Source of the DNA: Halobacterium litoreum
GTDB lineage: Archaea; Halobacteriota; Halobacteria; Halobacteriales; Halobacteriaceae
Reading direction: 5' to 3'
Assembly: GCF_021233415.1 (NCBI RefSeq)
Contig: NZ_CP089466.1
Location: forward strand, 1,798,001-1,862,000
DNA length: 64,000 bases
The notes below the pieces were generated by a model, which made no database searches, was not told the DNA's origin, and worked only from the letters and a program-made list of their open reading frames with translations. The position numbers were made by a program, and so were the translations under genes. Shown one piece after another: positions 8,508 through 17,336 of this stretch; within the stretch, counting starts at the first letter, position 1; the number at the start of each line of letters is the position of its first letter.

Positions 8508-9809
8508 TCAGTACGGCCAGTCGCCGGTAATCTTCATGCCTTCCGCGAGGTCCTCGGCTTCGAGCGCGCTGGCGACGTCGGCTTCGCTGGCGTGCGCGAC
8601 GGCGAAGTCGTCGCTCGCGAGGCGGACGGCGAGCGCGGTGAGGAGGATTGCTTGCTCGCGGAAGTCCCGCACTTCGAGTTTGTCGAGCGTGTCCGCGTAC
8701 GTGTGCCCCCACCCGCGGCCGGAGCCGCCGGTCTCGCTGGCGACGTGGTAGCCGGGGACGCCGTACTTGACGTACTCCCAGTGGTCGGAGTGGGGACCCA
8801 TCTCGGGCGTGACCGAGACCGGGTGGTCGAAGTCGTCGCCGAGGTCGCGGGCGGCGTCGCCGAGCGCGTCGAAGCCGTGGGCGTAGAACTTCAGGGTGCG
8901 CCCGCGCGTGACGCCGTCGAAGTTCAGCACGGCGCGAATCTGGTCGCGGGCGCGGCGTTCGGCGTCGTAGGCGGACCCGACGAGGCCGACCTCTTCGGCG
9001 CCGAAGCAGACGAAGTGGACCTTGGTGTCGAGTTCGTCGGCGCGGTCGGCGAGCGCGCGAGCGACTTCGACGACCATCGCGGTGCCGGCGCCGTTGTCCA
9101 TCGCGCCCTCCGCGATGTCGTGGGCGTCGACGTGGCTGGTGACGAGCAGTTCCTCGTCGGTGTCCGGGCCGAGCGTGGCGTGGACGTTCTGACTCGTCGC
9201 GTCGTGGACGTCGGCGGTCACGGAGACGGTGAGTTCGTCGCCGTCGTAGCGCCGGGAGAGCCGCGACCCGACCTCGCTGGAGACGCCGACGGCGGGAATC
9301 TCGCCGATGGGGTCGTCGCTCGTGCCGACGCTCCCGGTCGGCGGGAGACAGCCCTCGACGTGGTTCTCGTAGAGGAAGCCGGCCGCGCCCTGCTCGACGG
9401 CGTGGTAGTACTTCTCGCGTCGGTGGAGGTAGCGGTCGTACCAGTCCGGCACGTCCGACGCGACGAGCACGAGTTTCCCCTCGACGTCGGTCTCCTCGAA
9501 GTCCGACGGGAGGCCGTAGCCGAGGTCGACGAGTTCGCCGGTGGCGTCCTCGCTGGGGCTGCGCGGGAGCGCGATGCAGTCCTCGACGCCGTCCGGCGTC
9601 TCGACGCCGCTGTCGCCGCGTTCCCAGCCCTGAATGTCGAACTCGTCGAGCCACGCGTCCCCGGTGTATTCGGCGAGCGCGTCGCGAGTGGCTTCCGCGG
9701 CCTCACGTTCGCCGTCGCTGCCCGCCATGCGGTTGCGCACGTCCACGAGCGTTTCGAGGTGGGTCCAGCCGGTGTCGCTGGTGAACAGGTCGCCGATCCA
9801 GTCGGTCAT
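8508..9809 (-). CDS. M28 family metallo-aminopeptidase
   Basis: A 433-residue protein from the ATG read from 9809. It has the M28 order of parts: an N-terminal region, a PA-like insert (about 85-190), then the zinc peptidase core. Visible core motifs are TSHVDAHD (His and Asp metal ligands), GAMDNGAGTA (bridging Asp), FGAEEVGLVGS (general-base and ligand Glu), and MGPHSDHWEY with a late His. The family removes N-terminal amino acids from peptides using two zinc ions. No signal peptide is seen, so it is probably cytoplasmic. It is followed on the same strand, 80 bases later, by the NAD-kinase-like gene and preceded by the MTH865-like gene. Confidence 0.9.
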   Translation of the reverse strand: MTDWIGDLFTSDTGWTHLETLVDVRNRMAGSDGEREAAEATRDALAEYTGDAWLDEFDIQGWERGDSGVETPDGVEDCIALPRSPSEDATGELVDLGYGLPSDFEETDVEGKLVLVASDVPDWYDRYLHRREKYYHAVEQGAAGFLYENHVEGCLPPTGSVGTSDDPIGEIPAVGVSSEVGSRLSRRYDGDELTVSVTADVHDATSQNVHATLGPDTDEELLVTSHVDAHDIAEGAMDNGAGTAMVVEVARALADRADELDTKVHFVCFGAEEVGLVGSAYDAERRARDQIRAVLNFDGVTRGRTLKFYAHGFDALGDAARDLGDDFDHPVSVTPEMGPHSDHWEYVKYGVPGYHVASETGGSGRGWGHTYADTLDKLEVRDFREQAILLTALAVRLASDDFAVAHASEADVASALEAEDLAEGMKITGDWPY

Positions 9810-9873
9810 GGCTGGACGGACACCGACCAGTACGTAAGTCGTTACGGAAGGAGAAGCCCGCGGTGGGTTCGCG

Positions 9874-10131
9874 TTACAGTTCGCCTTCGTCCTTGAGGCC
9901 CGCGATGACGTCGTCCACGAGGGAGTCGACGTCGTCGTACGGGAAGCTGGCGCGACTGGAGAGTTTCGTCGCGAGTTCCATCGCGGTCCAGGACTGGCCG
10001 CCGGCCTCGAACGTCGTCGACGGGCCGTTCGGGAGCGCGGGGACGAGCCCCATCTGGTTTTTCACGGGGAAGTCGGCGCCGGAGAACGCTTCTTTCAGTT
10101 CGTCTCGGAGTTCGGATTCGACGTCTGCCAT
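9874..10131 (-). CDS. MTH865-like small protein
   Basis: An 85-residue acidic protein, ATG read from 10131. It contains the pattern AFSGADFPVKNQMGLVPALP, then a Gly/Ala/Trp-rich stretch and an amphipathic C-terminal helix. This fits the MTH865 family of small archaeal proteins of unknown function (an EF-hand-like helical fold is known for the Methanothermobacter protein). The longer open frame upstream is antisense to the M42 peptidase gene and is not expected to be translated. It lies between the two peptidase genes. Confidence 0.75.
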   Translation of the reverse strand: MADVESELRDELKEAFSGADFPVKNQMGLVPALPNGPSTTFEAGGQSWTAMELATKLSSRASFPYDDVDSLVDDVIAGLKDEGEL

Positions 10132-10264
10132 GTGGGGAACGTGGACAGGGGGCTTCCAAAAGGGTTCTGGAACCCTCGACACTCGGACGGGAGTTTCTTC
10201 GGGGTCGCGCCGGCGGACGGCCGAGACGCGAGATTTTAAGCCGAGCGCGTCCACCCGTTCGCGT

Positions 10265-11317
10265 ATGGCAGTAGACCTCGAACTACTGGGCGAACTGTCC
10301 GAGACCAGCGGCGCACCCGGCCACGAGGACCGCATCCGCGACATCGTCCGTGACTCCGTCGAGGACGAAGTGGACGAGATTCGAACCGACGCGATGGGCA
10401 ACCTTGCGGCGACCGTCGAGGGGAGCCAGAACCCCGAGTTCGAGGTGTTGGTCGCGGCCCACATGGACGAAATCGGGTTCGTGGTGCGCCACATCCACGA
10501 CGACGGGTTCGTGCAGGTCGACCCGCTGGGCGGCTGGGACCCCCGCATTCTGCGCGCCGAGCGCGCGACCGTCCACACCGACGAGGGCGACCTGCCGGGC
10601 GTCATCGGGTCGCCGCCGCCACACACCGACGACAACCCCTACATGCGGGACAAAGACGACGTTCGGGACGTGTTCATCGACGTCGGCCTGCCAGCCGACG
10701 AGGTCGAGGACGTGGTGAACGTCGGCGACCGCGTGACGCTCTCGCAGTCCCTCGAACCGGTCGGCGACCTCGTGACGGGGAAGGCAATCGACAACCGCGT
10801 GAGCGTCTACGCGCTGTTGAAGGCGGCGAGTCGGACGGTTCCCCGCGTCACCGTCCACTGGGTCGCGACCACCCAGGAGGAGGTCGGCCTGCGCGGCGCG
10901 GAAGCCGTCGGCTTCGACATCGACCCGGACCTCGTCCTCAACTTGGACACCACCGTCGCGAACGACATCCCGCAGTTCGTCTACGAGGAGGACTACGTGA
11001 CGGAACTCGGCGAGGGCGCCGCCATCAAGTTCAAGGACGGCGTCGTCCTCCCGAACCCGAAGGTCACCGACGACCTCGTCGACGTGGCGGAGAATCAGCA
11101 CATCGACTACCAGCGCGAAGTGTTGACCGCCGGCGGCACCGACACCGGCGCGTTCCAGCGCACGCACGGCGCGACCCCGGTGGGCGCCATTTCGACGCCG
11201 ACGCGTTACCTCCACACGCCGACCGAGGCCGCCCACGCCCACGACGTCGACCAGGTCGTCGACCTCACCGCGGCGTTCGTGATGAGTCTCGACGGGACCG
11301 AGGGCTACACGCTCTGA
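10265..11317 (+). CDS. M42 family glutamyl/TET-type aminopeptidase
   Basis: A 350-residue protein from the ATG at 10265, preceded by a TATA-like gattttaag 27-35 bases upstream. All M42 metal and catalytic positions can be seen: AAHMDEIG (His, Asp), KAIDNRVS (bridging Asp), TTQEEVGLRGA (Glu-Glu), NLDTT (Asp) and RYLHTPTE (final His). The family forms large tetrahedral (TET) peptidase complexes that degrade the peptides released by the proteasome. The PA-like insertion with SPPPHTDDN lies at about 115-125. It is divergent from the MTH865-like gene. Confidence 0.92.
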   Translation: MAVDLELLGELSETSGAPGHEDRIRDIVRDSVEDEVDEIRTDAMGNLAATVEGSQNPEFEVLVAAHMDEIGFVVRHIHDDGFVQVDPLGGWDPRILRAERATVHTDEGDLPGVIGSPPPHTDDNPYMRDKDDVRDVFIDVGLPADEVEDVVNVGDRVTLSQSLEPVGDLVTGKAIDNRVSVYALLKAASRTVPRVTVHWVATTQEEVGLRGAEAVGFDIDPDLVLNLDTTVANDIPQFVYEEDYVTELGEGAAIKFKDGVVLPNPKVTDDLVDVAENQHIDYQREVLTAGGTDTGAFQRTHGATPVGAISTPTRYLHTPTEAAHAHDVDQVVDLTAAFVMSLDGTEGYTL

Positions 11318-11393
11318 CGCGGGCGCGACGCCGCGTTCTCGCGGTAGCGCGCAAACCAAAGTATTCAGTAGCCGTCGTTCCTTAGCCTCGGCC

Positions 11394-11951
11394 ATGAACT
11401 CGGATGCTGACGAACCGGTGTCACGCCGCAGGTTCCTCCGGACGGGCGCGACCGCGGCCGCCGCGGGCGCGGCGCTGACCGGAACCGCCGCCGCACAGGA
11501 GGGCGAAGGTGGCGGTTCGAGCGGTCCGAAGGTCGTCGAGGTCGGTGCCAACGGGAACAAGTTCACGCCGGAGACGGTGTACGTCAAGCCCGGTCAGACC
11601 GTCAAGTGGGTCTGGCGGGGCCCCGGTCACAACGTTCACGCGACGGACGTGCCGAGCGACGCGGAGTGGAGCGTGAACACCGAAATCACGGGGCCGCCGA
11701 AGGAGTACGAGTACACGTTCGACGGGCCGACCGGCGAATACAAGTACGTCTGTGACCCGCACGCCAGCCTCGGCATGGAGGGCACCGTCGTCGTCACGAA
11801 CAACCCGCCGTCCAACGAGGGATACCAGTCGATTCTCGGCGACTCGGCGAAGACGGCCGCGGTCGCGGCGGTCGGTTCGATGACCTCGGTGCTCGGCATG
11901 ACGTACTTCTTCATGCGCTACGGCGGCGACTACAGCGAAGGCGACGAGTAG
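11394..11951 (+). CDS. Second membrane-anchored halocyanin
   Basis: A 185-residue protein. A Tat signal (SRRRFLRTG) ends in TAAAQ near residue 35. A short Gly/Ser linker and a blue-copper domain follow, with ligands H79, C120, H123 and M128 (CDPHASLGM). A transmembrane segment at about 153-174 anchors it. It is the same architecture as the halocyanin at 2736 but with a much shorter linker. The two genes share a 93-base tract with only three differences. A TATA-like tattcag lies about 30 bases before the ATG, so it is probably transcribed alone. It may exchange electrons with the bc complex or a terminal oxidase. Confidence 0.9.
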   Translation: MNSDADEPVSRRRFLRTGATAAAAGAALTGTAAAQEGEGGGSSGPKVVEVGANGNKFTPETVYVKPGQTVKWVWRGPGHNVHATDVPSDAEWSVNTEITGPPKEYEYTFDGPTGEYKYVCDPHASLGMEGTVVVTNNPPSNEGYQSILGDSAKTAAVAAVGSMTSVLGMTYFFMRYGGDYSEGDE

Positions 11952-11953
11952 CG

Positions 11954-12445
11954 CTACTTGGTCTCGACGGTCAGTTCGACCGGCCGGCGTTTCCCTTCTA
12001 GGTCCGCGACGACGCGTTCGACGACTCGTCGTCCCTCGTCCACGACCAATCCGACGACGCGCTCTACCACCCAGTCCAGCGAGACGAGCGCTGGCAGGTC
12101 GAGGACGCCGCTCGCGCTGTCTGCGTCGTAGGTGACGACGAGCGTCACGCGCGACCCCTCGTCCGTTTCTTCGACGAGCCACTTCCCGCTCGCGCGCAGG
12201 TCGCCGAGCACGCGCCACGAAATCTCGTTGGGTTCGTCGGTGTCGGTGACCCGGGAGCGGACCGTGTGCTGGAGTTTCCACCACGCGAACGTCAGGTCGT
12301 ACTCGGTGCCGGCGCCGCCGTCGCCGCGCTGGCGGACCGACCGGAGGTACTCGGAGTAGTCCGCGTACCCCGGGAAGTCGAGGAGGAACGCGTACGCTTC
12401 GGCGGGCGGCACGCGAACGTCGGTGCTGACTTCGACGGTGTCCAC
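11954..12445 (-). CDS. SRPBCC/START-like ligand-binding protein
   Basis: A 163-residue protein. I chose the GTG read from 12445, where homology-like sequence begins (VDTVEVSTDVRVPPAEAYAF); the frame further upstream is Arg-rich and antisense. The pattern of an N-terminal strand, VPPAEAYAFLLDFPGYADYSEY helix, a curved beta sheet and a long C-terminal helix is that of the SRPBCC (polyketide cyclase/START-like) fold, which binds hydrophobic ligands. No specific ligand can be named. Its stop lies two bases from the stop of the convergent halocyanin gene. Confidence 0.75.
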   Translation of the reverse strand: MDTVEVSTDVRVPPAEAYAFLLDFPGYADYSEYLRSVRQRGDGGAGTEYDLTFAWWKLQHTVRSRVTDTDEPNEISWRVLGDLRASGKWLVEETDEGSRVTLVVTYDADSASGVLDLPALVSLDWVVERVVGLVVDEGRRVVERVVADLEGKRRPVELTVETK

Positions 12446-12545
12446 GCCCCGAGTTGGGCGCGCTGGAAGAAAGGCATGCCGTCGGCGGCGGCGAGCGCGG
12501 CGATCGACCGCGAGGCTTGTATCCCCTCGATTCCAACTCCGAGCC

Positions 12546-13268
12546 ATGACACAGCGAGTCGCCATCGTGGGCGGCGGGCCGGCGGGCCTGACGGCCGCCA
12601 CGTACACCGCCCGTGCGGGCCTCGAAACGACCGTCTTCGACGCCGACGAACCGATTCTCGCGCGGAACGCGCACCTAGAGAACGTGCCGGGGTTCCCGGC
12701 GGGCGTGAACGCGCGGACGTTCCTCGACGCGACCCGCGAGCAGGCCGAGCGCGCGGGCGCCGACTTCGAGGAAGCGTTCGTCGAGCGCGTCGAATCCGCC
12801 GACGAGGGATTCCGCGTGGAGACCGCCGAGTCGGGCGCGTTCGACGCGGACTTCGTGGTTGCGGCGTCGTGGCCGGACGTCTCCTACCTCGACGGCTTCG
12901 ACGTCGAGCGAATCGACCGCGGGTCGAAGACGATGCTGGACGTCGACGAGTTCGGGCGCACCGGCGTCGAGGGCCTGTACGCCGCGGGGCGCATCGCGAG
13001 GCAGTACCACCAGGCGGTCGTCGCGGCGGGCCACGGCGCGACGACGGGGCTGACCGTCGTGGAGGACAGCGACGAGCCGTACTACCACGACTGGGTGGCG
13101 CCCGACGGCTACTTCTCGGGGCGCGGCCGCGAGGTGCCGCCGGGCTGCGAGGAAATCGAGGAACGCGAGCGCCGGGAGCGCGAGCGCGAGAGCCTCGAAC
13201 GCCTCGAAGCGCTGTCGCCGGCCGACCCGCCGACCCAGCACCCGAGCGTCGACGGCGACGACGACTGA
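12546..13268 (+). CDS. FAD-binding protein, TrxB-like without NADPH domain
   Basis: A 240-residue protein. It opens with the dinucleotide-binding loop VAIVGGGPAGLTAA (5-18) and has a second FAD motif near GVEGLYAAGRI (about 145). Canonical thioredoxin reductases of about 310 residues carry an inserted NADPH-binding domain with a CxxC redox pair between the FAD halves. Here the two FAD halves are joined nearly directly (around residues 105-115), and no CxxC or second GxGxxA is seen. The C-terminal 45 residues are Arg/Glu-rich and unlike the family. It may be a flavin protein that uses a different electron partner. It stands alone, divergent from the SRPBCC gene. Confidence 0.8.
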   Translation: MTQRVAIVGGGPAGLTAATYTARAGLETTVFDADEPILARNAHLENVPGFPAGVNARTFLDATREQAERAGADFEEAFVERVESADEGFRVETAESGAFDADFVVAASWPDVSYLDGFDVERIDRGSKTMLDVDEFGRTGVEGLYAAGRIARQYHQAVVAAGHGATTGLTVVEDSDEPYYHDWVAPDGYFSGRGREVPPGCEEIEERERRERERESLERLEALSPADPPTQHPSVDGDDD

Positions 13269-13332
13269 GCGCGACCCGACCGACGGACTCGCAGCGACTG
13301 CTTTTATACGCCGGGGTGCGAATGCCCGGTGA

Positions 13333-14484
13333 ATGCTCTCCGGAGTGAACGTCGCGCTCGGCGTCTCGGGCAGCATCGCGGCGGTGAAGGTCGTGGAGTT
13401 GGCCCACGAACTCCGCCGGCGCGGCGCGAACGTGCGAGCGGTGATGACCGAGAGCGCACAGAGCATCGTCCACCCGTGGGCGGTGGAGTTCGCGACCGAC
13501 AACCCCGTCGTCACCGAAATCACGGGCGACGTCGAGCACGTCGAACTGTGCGGGACCGAGGGGTGGGCGGACGTGTTCCTCGTCGCGCCGGCGACCGCGA
13601 ACACCGTCGGGAAGGTCGCCGCGGCCATCGACGACACGCCCGTGACGACGTGTGCGACGACGGCGCTCGGCGCTGGCGTGCCCGTGGTGGTCGCGCCCGC
13701 GATGCACGAACCGATGTACGACCACCCCGGCGTCTTGGACGCCATCGAACGCGTGGAGTCGTGGGGCGTCGACTTCGTCGACCCGCGCGTCGAGGAGGGG
13801 AAGGCGAAGATTGCGACCGAGGAGGCCATCGTGCTCGCGGCGGCGCGCGCGGCGGGCGACCGGCCACTCGACGGCGAGCGCGTCGTCGTCACGTCGGGCG
13901 CGACGAGCGAGCCGATCGACCCGGTGCGCGTGCTCACGAACCGGTCGTCCGGTCGGACGGGCCGCGCGGTCGCGGCGGGCGCGTACGTCCGCGGCGCCGA
14001 CGTGACGCTGGTTCACGACGGCGAACCGGTGCCGTACGCCGACACGGTGCGCGTGGAGACGGCGGCGGAGATGCTCGCGGCCACCCTCGACGCCTGCGAG
14101 GGCGCCGACGCGCTCGTGTCCGTCGCCGCAATCAGCGACTACACCGTCGAGCCGAGCGAGGAGAAGATTCGGTCCGGGCAGGACCTCACGCTCGATTTGG
14201 AGACGGCGCCGAAACTCATCGACGAGGTGCGCGCCGAGTTCCCGGACCTCCCGATTGTCGGCTTCAAGGCCGAGACGTCGGGCGACGACGACGCGATGGT
14301 CGCCGCGGCCCGCGAGATTCTAGAGCGCGCCGGCCTCTCGTTCGTGGTGGCGAACGACGCGAGCGTGATGGGCGCAGACGAGACGCGCGCGCTCGTCGTC
14401 ACGGCCGAGGACACCGCGGAGTACGCCGGCGACAAGCAGGGCCTCGGCCTCCGAGTGGCCGACAAACTCGCGGCGACCCTCTAG
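13333..14484 (+). CDS. coaBC: CoaBC, phosphopantothenoylcysteine synthetase/decarboxylase
   Basis: A 383-residue bifunctional protein. The N-terminal flavin-dependent decarboxylase domain (about 1-175) starts with ALGVSGSIAAVK and includes HVELCG and the APATANTVGK and APAMHEPM motifs. The C-terminal ligase domain (about 180-383) has VVVTSGATSEPIDPVR, LTNRSSGRTG and IVGFKAET. It joins cysteine to 4'-phosphopantothenate and decarboxylates the product, a late step of coenzyme A synthesis. The length is normal. The TATA-like ttttatacgc lies about 30 bases before the ATG. Confidence 0.93.
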   Translation: MLSGVNVALGVSGSIAAVKVVELAHELRRRGANVRAVMTESAQSIVHPWAVEFATDNPVVTEITGDVEHVELCGTEGWADVFLVAPATANTVGKVAAAIDDTPVTTCATTALGAGVPVVVAPAMHEPMYDHPGVLDAIERVESWGVDFVDPRVEEGKAKIATEEAIVLAAARAAGDRPLDGERVVVTSGATSEPIDPVRVLTNRSSGRTGRAVAAGAYVRGADVTLVHDGEPVPYADTVRVETAAEMLAATLDACEGADALVSVAAISDYTVEPSEEKIRSGQDLTLDLETAPKLIDEVRAEFPDLPIVGFKAETSGDDDAMVAAAREILERAGLSFVVANDASVMGADETRALVVTAEDTAEYAGDKQGLGLRVADKLAATL

Positions 14485-14621
14485 GGGCAACAAAAACGAC
14501 CGATTCCGCGGGCGCGAACGGCGCTCGGCCGGTTCGCGCACACCGGCGACCTTGCGTGAAACCGAAGGTATCATCATACGCCGCACCCACTCGCCGAACA
14601 CGAAAATGACCATAGCAGCGC

Positions 14622-14643
14622 GGCCGCCGTCGGTTCGGCGGCC
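14622..14643. repeat. GC-rich inverted repeat before the Mrp operon
   Basis: Arms ggccgcc (14622-14628) and ggcggcc (14637-14643) enclose an eight-base loop. It sits just before the Shine-Dalgarno site of the first Mrp gene, so a hairpin in the leader could influence translation. This also implies that the operon has a 5' leader, unlike most genes here. Confidence 0.4.
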
Positions 14644-14652
14644 CGAACGACC

Positions 14653-14660
14653 GGAGGTGA
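14653..14660 (+). promoter_or_regulatory. Strong Shine-Dalgarno site of mrpE
   Basis: The sequence ggaggtga, a perfect match to the archaeal 16S 3' end, lies four bases before the ATG at 14665. Similar sites precede mrpB (16833-16839) and mrpC (17319-17326). Most other genes in the window have none. Confidence 0.75.
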
Positions 14661-14664
14661 CCTG

Positions 14665-15732
14665 ATGGGCGGCGACATCGTCGTGCCGGTCGACGACTCG
14701 GTGACGCTCCGGCAGACGGTCGCGCACGTCGCCGACCGCGTCAGGGACGCGGAAGGCACACCGACGCTGTACTTCGTCTACCCGCTCTCGGAGCGGCGCG
14801 ACGGCAGCGAAGGCGACCGAGCGGCGTCGGACGCCGACGAACTCCTCGACCGAATCACCGTCTGGGTGGAAGAAGACCTCGGCGACGACGCCGACGACGT
14901 GCGCGTCGAGACGGCGGTCGTCGGCGGCGCCGAGTACCTCTTCAACCCCGGCGACTACGCGAGCGTCCTCGCGGACTACGCGGTTCGACAGGGCGCCGAG
15001 ACGGTCGTCCTCGACCCGGAGTACAACCCGCTCGGAATGGCGCCGCTGCTCCCGCCGCTCGAACGCGAACTCGAATCCGCCGGGCTGACGGTGGAGATGG
15101 CGCCCGTCGAGCGCCCGACGCGCCGGAGTCCGCTGACGCGCCCCGCCGGTCTCGGGCAGTTCGTGGTGTTGTTCTGTTCGACGTACGCGTTCTACCTCCT
15201 CGTCGGCGGGACGCTGTCCGCGTTCGACCTCGCGACCGGCGCCATCAGCGCAGGCATCGTCGCCTCGCTGCTGTGGCGCATCACGACCCGCGGCGAAGTC
15301 GACCTCTCGCGGCTCGGCGGCTGGTTCGGTCGCATGGCGCTGTACGTCCCCTACCTCCTCTGGGAAATCGTGGTAGCGAACGTCCAGATTGCGCGCGTCG
15401 TCCTCCATCCCCGTCTCCCCATCGACCCGAAGGTCGTCGAGTTCGACGCCGCGGTGTGGTCGGAACTCCCCGCGACGACGCTCGCGAACAGCATCACGCT
15501 CACGCCGGGGACGCTCACGGTCGACGTGACACAGCGTCACTTCACGGTCCACAGCCTCACGCCGGGGGCCCGCGAGGACCTCCTGGACGGCGCCCTCGAA
15601 CGCGCGGTCCGGTTCGTGTTCTACGGCCGGCGCGGGATGCGCATCGCGACCCCGCGCGAGCGCGGCGCCCAGACCGACGACGAGTCGGTGACGGAGACGC
15701 CAGTCGACGCATCCGAGGGTGAGAACGCGTGA
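14665..15732 (+). CDS. mrpE: Mrp Na+/H+ antiporter subunit E with N-terminal UspA-like domain
   Basis: A 355-residue protein, about twice the usual length of MrpE. Residues 1-150 form a soluble alpha/beta domain beginning GGDIVVPVDDSVTLRQTV, which resembles universal stress proteins. Residues 155-330 are the MrpE/MnhE domain with membrane segments at about 163-185, 188-205 and 226-250, followed by the conserved SITLTPGTLTVDV stretch. Mrp complexes exchange Na+ for H+ using the proton gradient, which matters for a cell in concentrated salt. It is the first gene of a nine-gene operon and overlaps mrpF by four bases. The fused Usp domain could sense nucleotides and tune activity (inference). Confidence 0.88.
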   Translation: MGGDIVVPVDDSVTLRQTVAHVADRVRDAEGTPTLYFVYPLSERRDGSEGDRAASDADELLDRITVWVEEDLGDDADDVRVETAVVGGAEYLFNPGDYASVLADYAVRQGAETVVLDPEYNPLGMAPLLPPLERELESAGLTVEMAPVERPTRRSPLTRPAGLGQFVVLFCSTYAFYLLVGGTLSAFDLATGAISAGIVASLLWRITTRGEVDLSRLGGWFGRMALYVPYLLWEIVVANVQIARVVLHPRLPIDPKVVEFDAAVWSELPATTLANSITLTPGTLTVDVTQRHFTVHSLTPGAREDLLDGALERAVRFVFYGRRGMRIATPRERGAQTDDESVTETPVDASEGENA

Positions 15733-16004
15733 GTCTCGTCACCGACGTGCTGCTCGGCGGCGCGGGCGCGTTCATCGTGCTGTCGGCAGTCGTCCTCTAC
15801 CGGGTCGTCCGCGGCCCGACGATGCAGGACCGCGTCATCGCGGTGAACGCCATCGGGACGAACATCGTCGTCATCATCGCGCTGGTGGCGGCGGCGACCG
15901 GCAACCCCGGCGCGCTCGACATCGCCATCGTGTACGCGCTGTTGAACTTCGTGATGAGCATCGCCATCTCGAAGTTCACCGTCGAACGAGGTGGTGTGCT
16001 GTGA
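15729..16004 (+). CDS. mrpF: Mrp antiporter subunit F
   Basis: A 91-residue protein from a GTG at 15729 overlapping the mrpE stop (GTGA). Three hydrophobic segments (about 6-24, 35-53, 58-78) and the motif RGPTMQDRVIAVNAIGTN are typical of MrpF/PhaF. It is an integral subunit of the antiporter. The stop overlaps the GTG start of mrpG. Confidence 0.92.
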   Translation: MSLVTDVLLGGAGAFIVLSAVVLYRVVRGPTMQDRVIAVNAIGTNIVVIIALVAAATGNPGALDIAIVYALLNFVMSIAISKFTVERGGVL

Positions 16005-16321
16005 CGCCCCGAGAGATTGCGGTCGTCGTGCTGGTGGGCGGCGGCGTGTTCTTCACGTTCGTCGCCGCCGTCGGCATCCTGCGACTGCCGGACGTCTACA
16101 CGCGCGCTCACGGCGCGTCGAAGAGTGACACGCTCGGCGCCGGGCTGACGCTGGCGGCCGTCGGCGTGACGTTCGGCGCCGACATCCCCACCGTGAAGGC
16201 GGTGTTGCTCGTCCTGTTCATGTTCATCACGAACCCGACCGCGGCCCACGCCATCGCGCGCGCCGCGGCAGACCAAGGCATCGAACCGTGGACCGCGGAC
16301 GACGAGGGTGATGCCGAATGA
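16001..16321 (+). CDS. mrpG: Mrp antiporter subunit G
   Basis: A 106-residue protein from the GTG at 16001, overlapping mrpF by four bases. Three transmembrane segments and the conserved GILRLPDVYTRAHGASKSDTLG identify MnhG/MrpG. The C-terminal tail is acidic. The following gene starts at the ATG that overlaps its stop (ATGA at 16318). Confidence 0.92.
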   Translation: MTPREIAVVVLVGGGVFFTFVAAVGILRLPDVYTRAHGASKSDTLGAGLTLAAVGVTFGADIPTVKAVLLVLFMFITNPTAAHAIARAAADQGIEPWTADDEGDAE

Positions 16322-16848
16322 ACATCGAACTCCCGCTGTTGTTGTTCGTCCTCGGCGCGGCGCTCGTGACCGCGGTGTTGCGGGACGTGCTCGCCGCCAT
16401 CATCGCGTTCGCGACGTACAGCCTCGGCATCGCGGTGGTCTGGGTTGTGTTGCAGGCGCCCGACGTCGGCCTCACGGAGGCCGCGGTCGGCGCCGGCGTC
16501 ACCACCGTGTTGTTCCTGTTGACCATCGCGAAGACGGTGCGGCCGTCGGGCGAGCGCGTGTTCGAACGCCTCGACGTCCCGGCGCTCTCGGTGTCCGTCC
16601 TGCTCGTTGCCGTCCTGCTGACGACGCTCGGCTCGCTCCCCGAAATCGGGAGTCCGGACACCGCAGTCATCACGTCCGAGGTGACGAACTACTACCTCGA
16701 GAACGCGTACACCGAGACGGAAGTGAAGAACGCCGTCACCGCCGTCCTCGCCGCGTACCGCGGGTTCGACACCCTCGGCGAGGCCGTCGTCGTCTACTCG
16801 GCGGGCGTCGGACTGCTCGTCGTGCTCAAGAAGGAGGTGTTCGCGTGA
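16318..16848 (+). CDS. MrpA C-terminal-like subunit (MbhD/MbhE-type, DUF4040)
   Basis: A 176-residue protein. Residues 1-75 hold the DUF4040/MbhD domain (AFATYSLGIAVVWVVLQAPDVGLTEAAVG pattern, split here as usual). After a short loop comes a further hydrophobic part with NYYLENAYTETEVKNAVTAVLAAYRGFDTLGE, which corresponds to the C-terminal part of MrpA or MbhE. In many bacteria this region is fused to the large MrpA; here, as in other archaea, it is a separate gene. It overlaps mrpG by four bases. Confidence 0.85.
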   Translation: MNIELPLLLFVLGAALVTAVLRDVLAAIIAFATYSLGIAVVWVVLQAPDVGLTEAAVGAGVTTVLFLLTIAKTVRPSGERVFERLDVPALSVSVLLVAVLLTTLGSLPEIGSPDTAVITSEVTNYYLENAYTETEVKNAVTAVLAAYRGFDTLGEAVVVYSAGVGLLVVLKKEVFA

Positions 16849-17336
16849 GCGAAACGCCCCCCGACGAGACGCCGGACGCCGCCGGCGACCTCCGGGACTA
16901 CGTGGAGAGCCCCATCATCATGGCGACGGTGCGCGTCGTCTCGCCGTTCGTGTTCACGTTCGGCCTGTTCGTGATGTTCCACGGCGCGGACTCCGCCGGC
17001 GGCGGCTTCCAGGGCGGCGTCATCGTCGCCACCGTGATGGTGATGCTCGGCATCGCGTTCGGCATCGACCCGCTCCGGGAGTGGGTCGGTGAGTCGAAAC
17101 TCGTCGCCCTCGTCTCGCTCGGCGTCGCGGCGTTCCTCGCCGTCGGCGTGAGCACCGTCGCGCTCGGCGGCGGTTTCCTCGAGTACCGCGTCATCGAGAC
17201 GGAACTCGGCATCCACCACGCGGTCAAGTACGGCATCGAAGCGGTCGAACTGTTCATCGGCGTCATCGTCGCCAGCACCATCACCGGACTGTTGTTCGCC
17301 ATCGACGCCGGGAAAAACGGAGGTGACAGCGAATGA
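16845..17336 (+). CDS. mrpB: Mrp antiporter subunit B
   Basis: A 163-residue protein from the GTG at 16845, five bases after a clear ggaggtg site (16833-16839). It has an acidic N terminus, then MnhB features: SPFVFTFGLFVMFHGADSAGGGFQGGV, and four hydrophobic segments. It overlaps both neighbours by four bases. It belongs to the membrane sector of the antiporter. Confidence 0.92.
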   Translation: MSETPPDETPDAAGDLRDYVESPIIMATVRVVSPFVFTFGLFVMFHGADSAGGGFQGGVIVATVMVMLGIAFGIDPLREWVGESKLVALVSLGVAAFLAVGVSTVALGGGFLEYRVIETELGIHHAVKYGIEAVELFIGVIVASTITGLLFAIDAGKNGGDSE

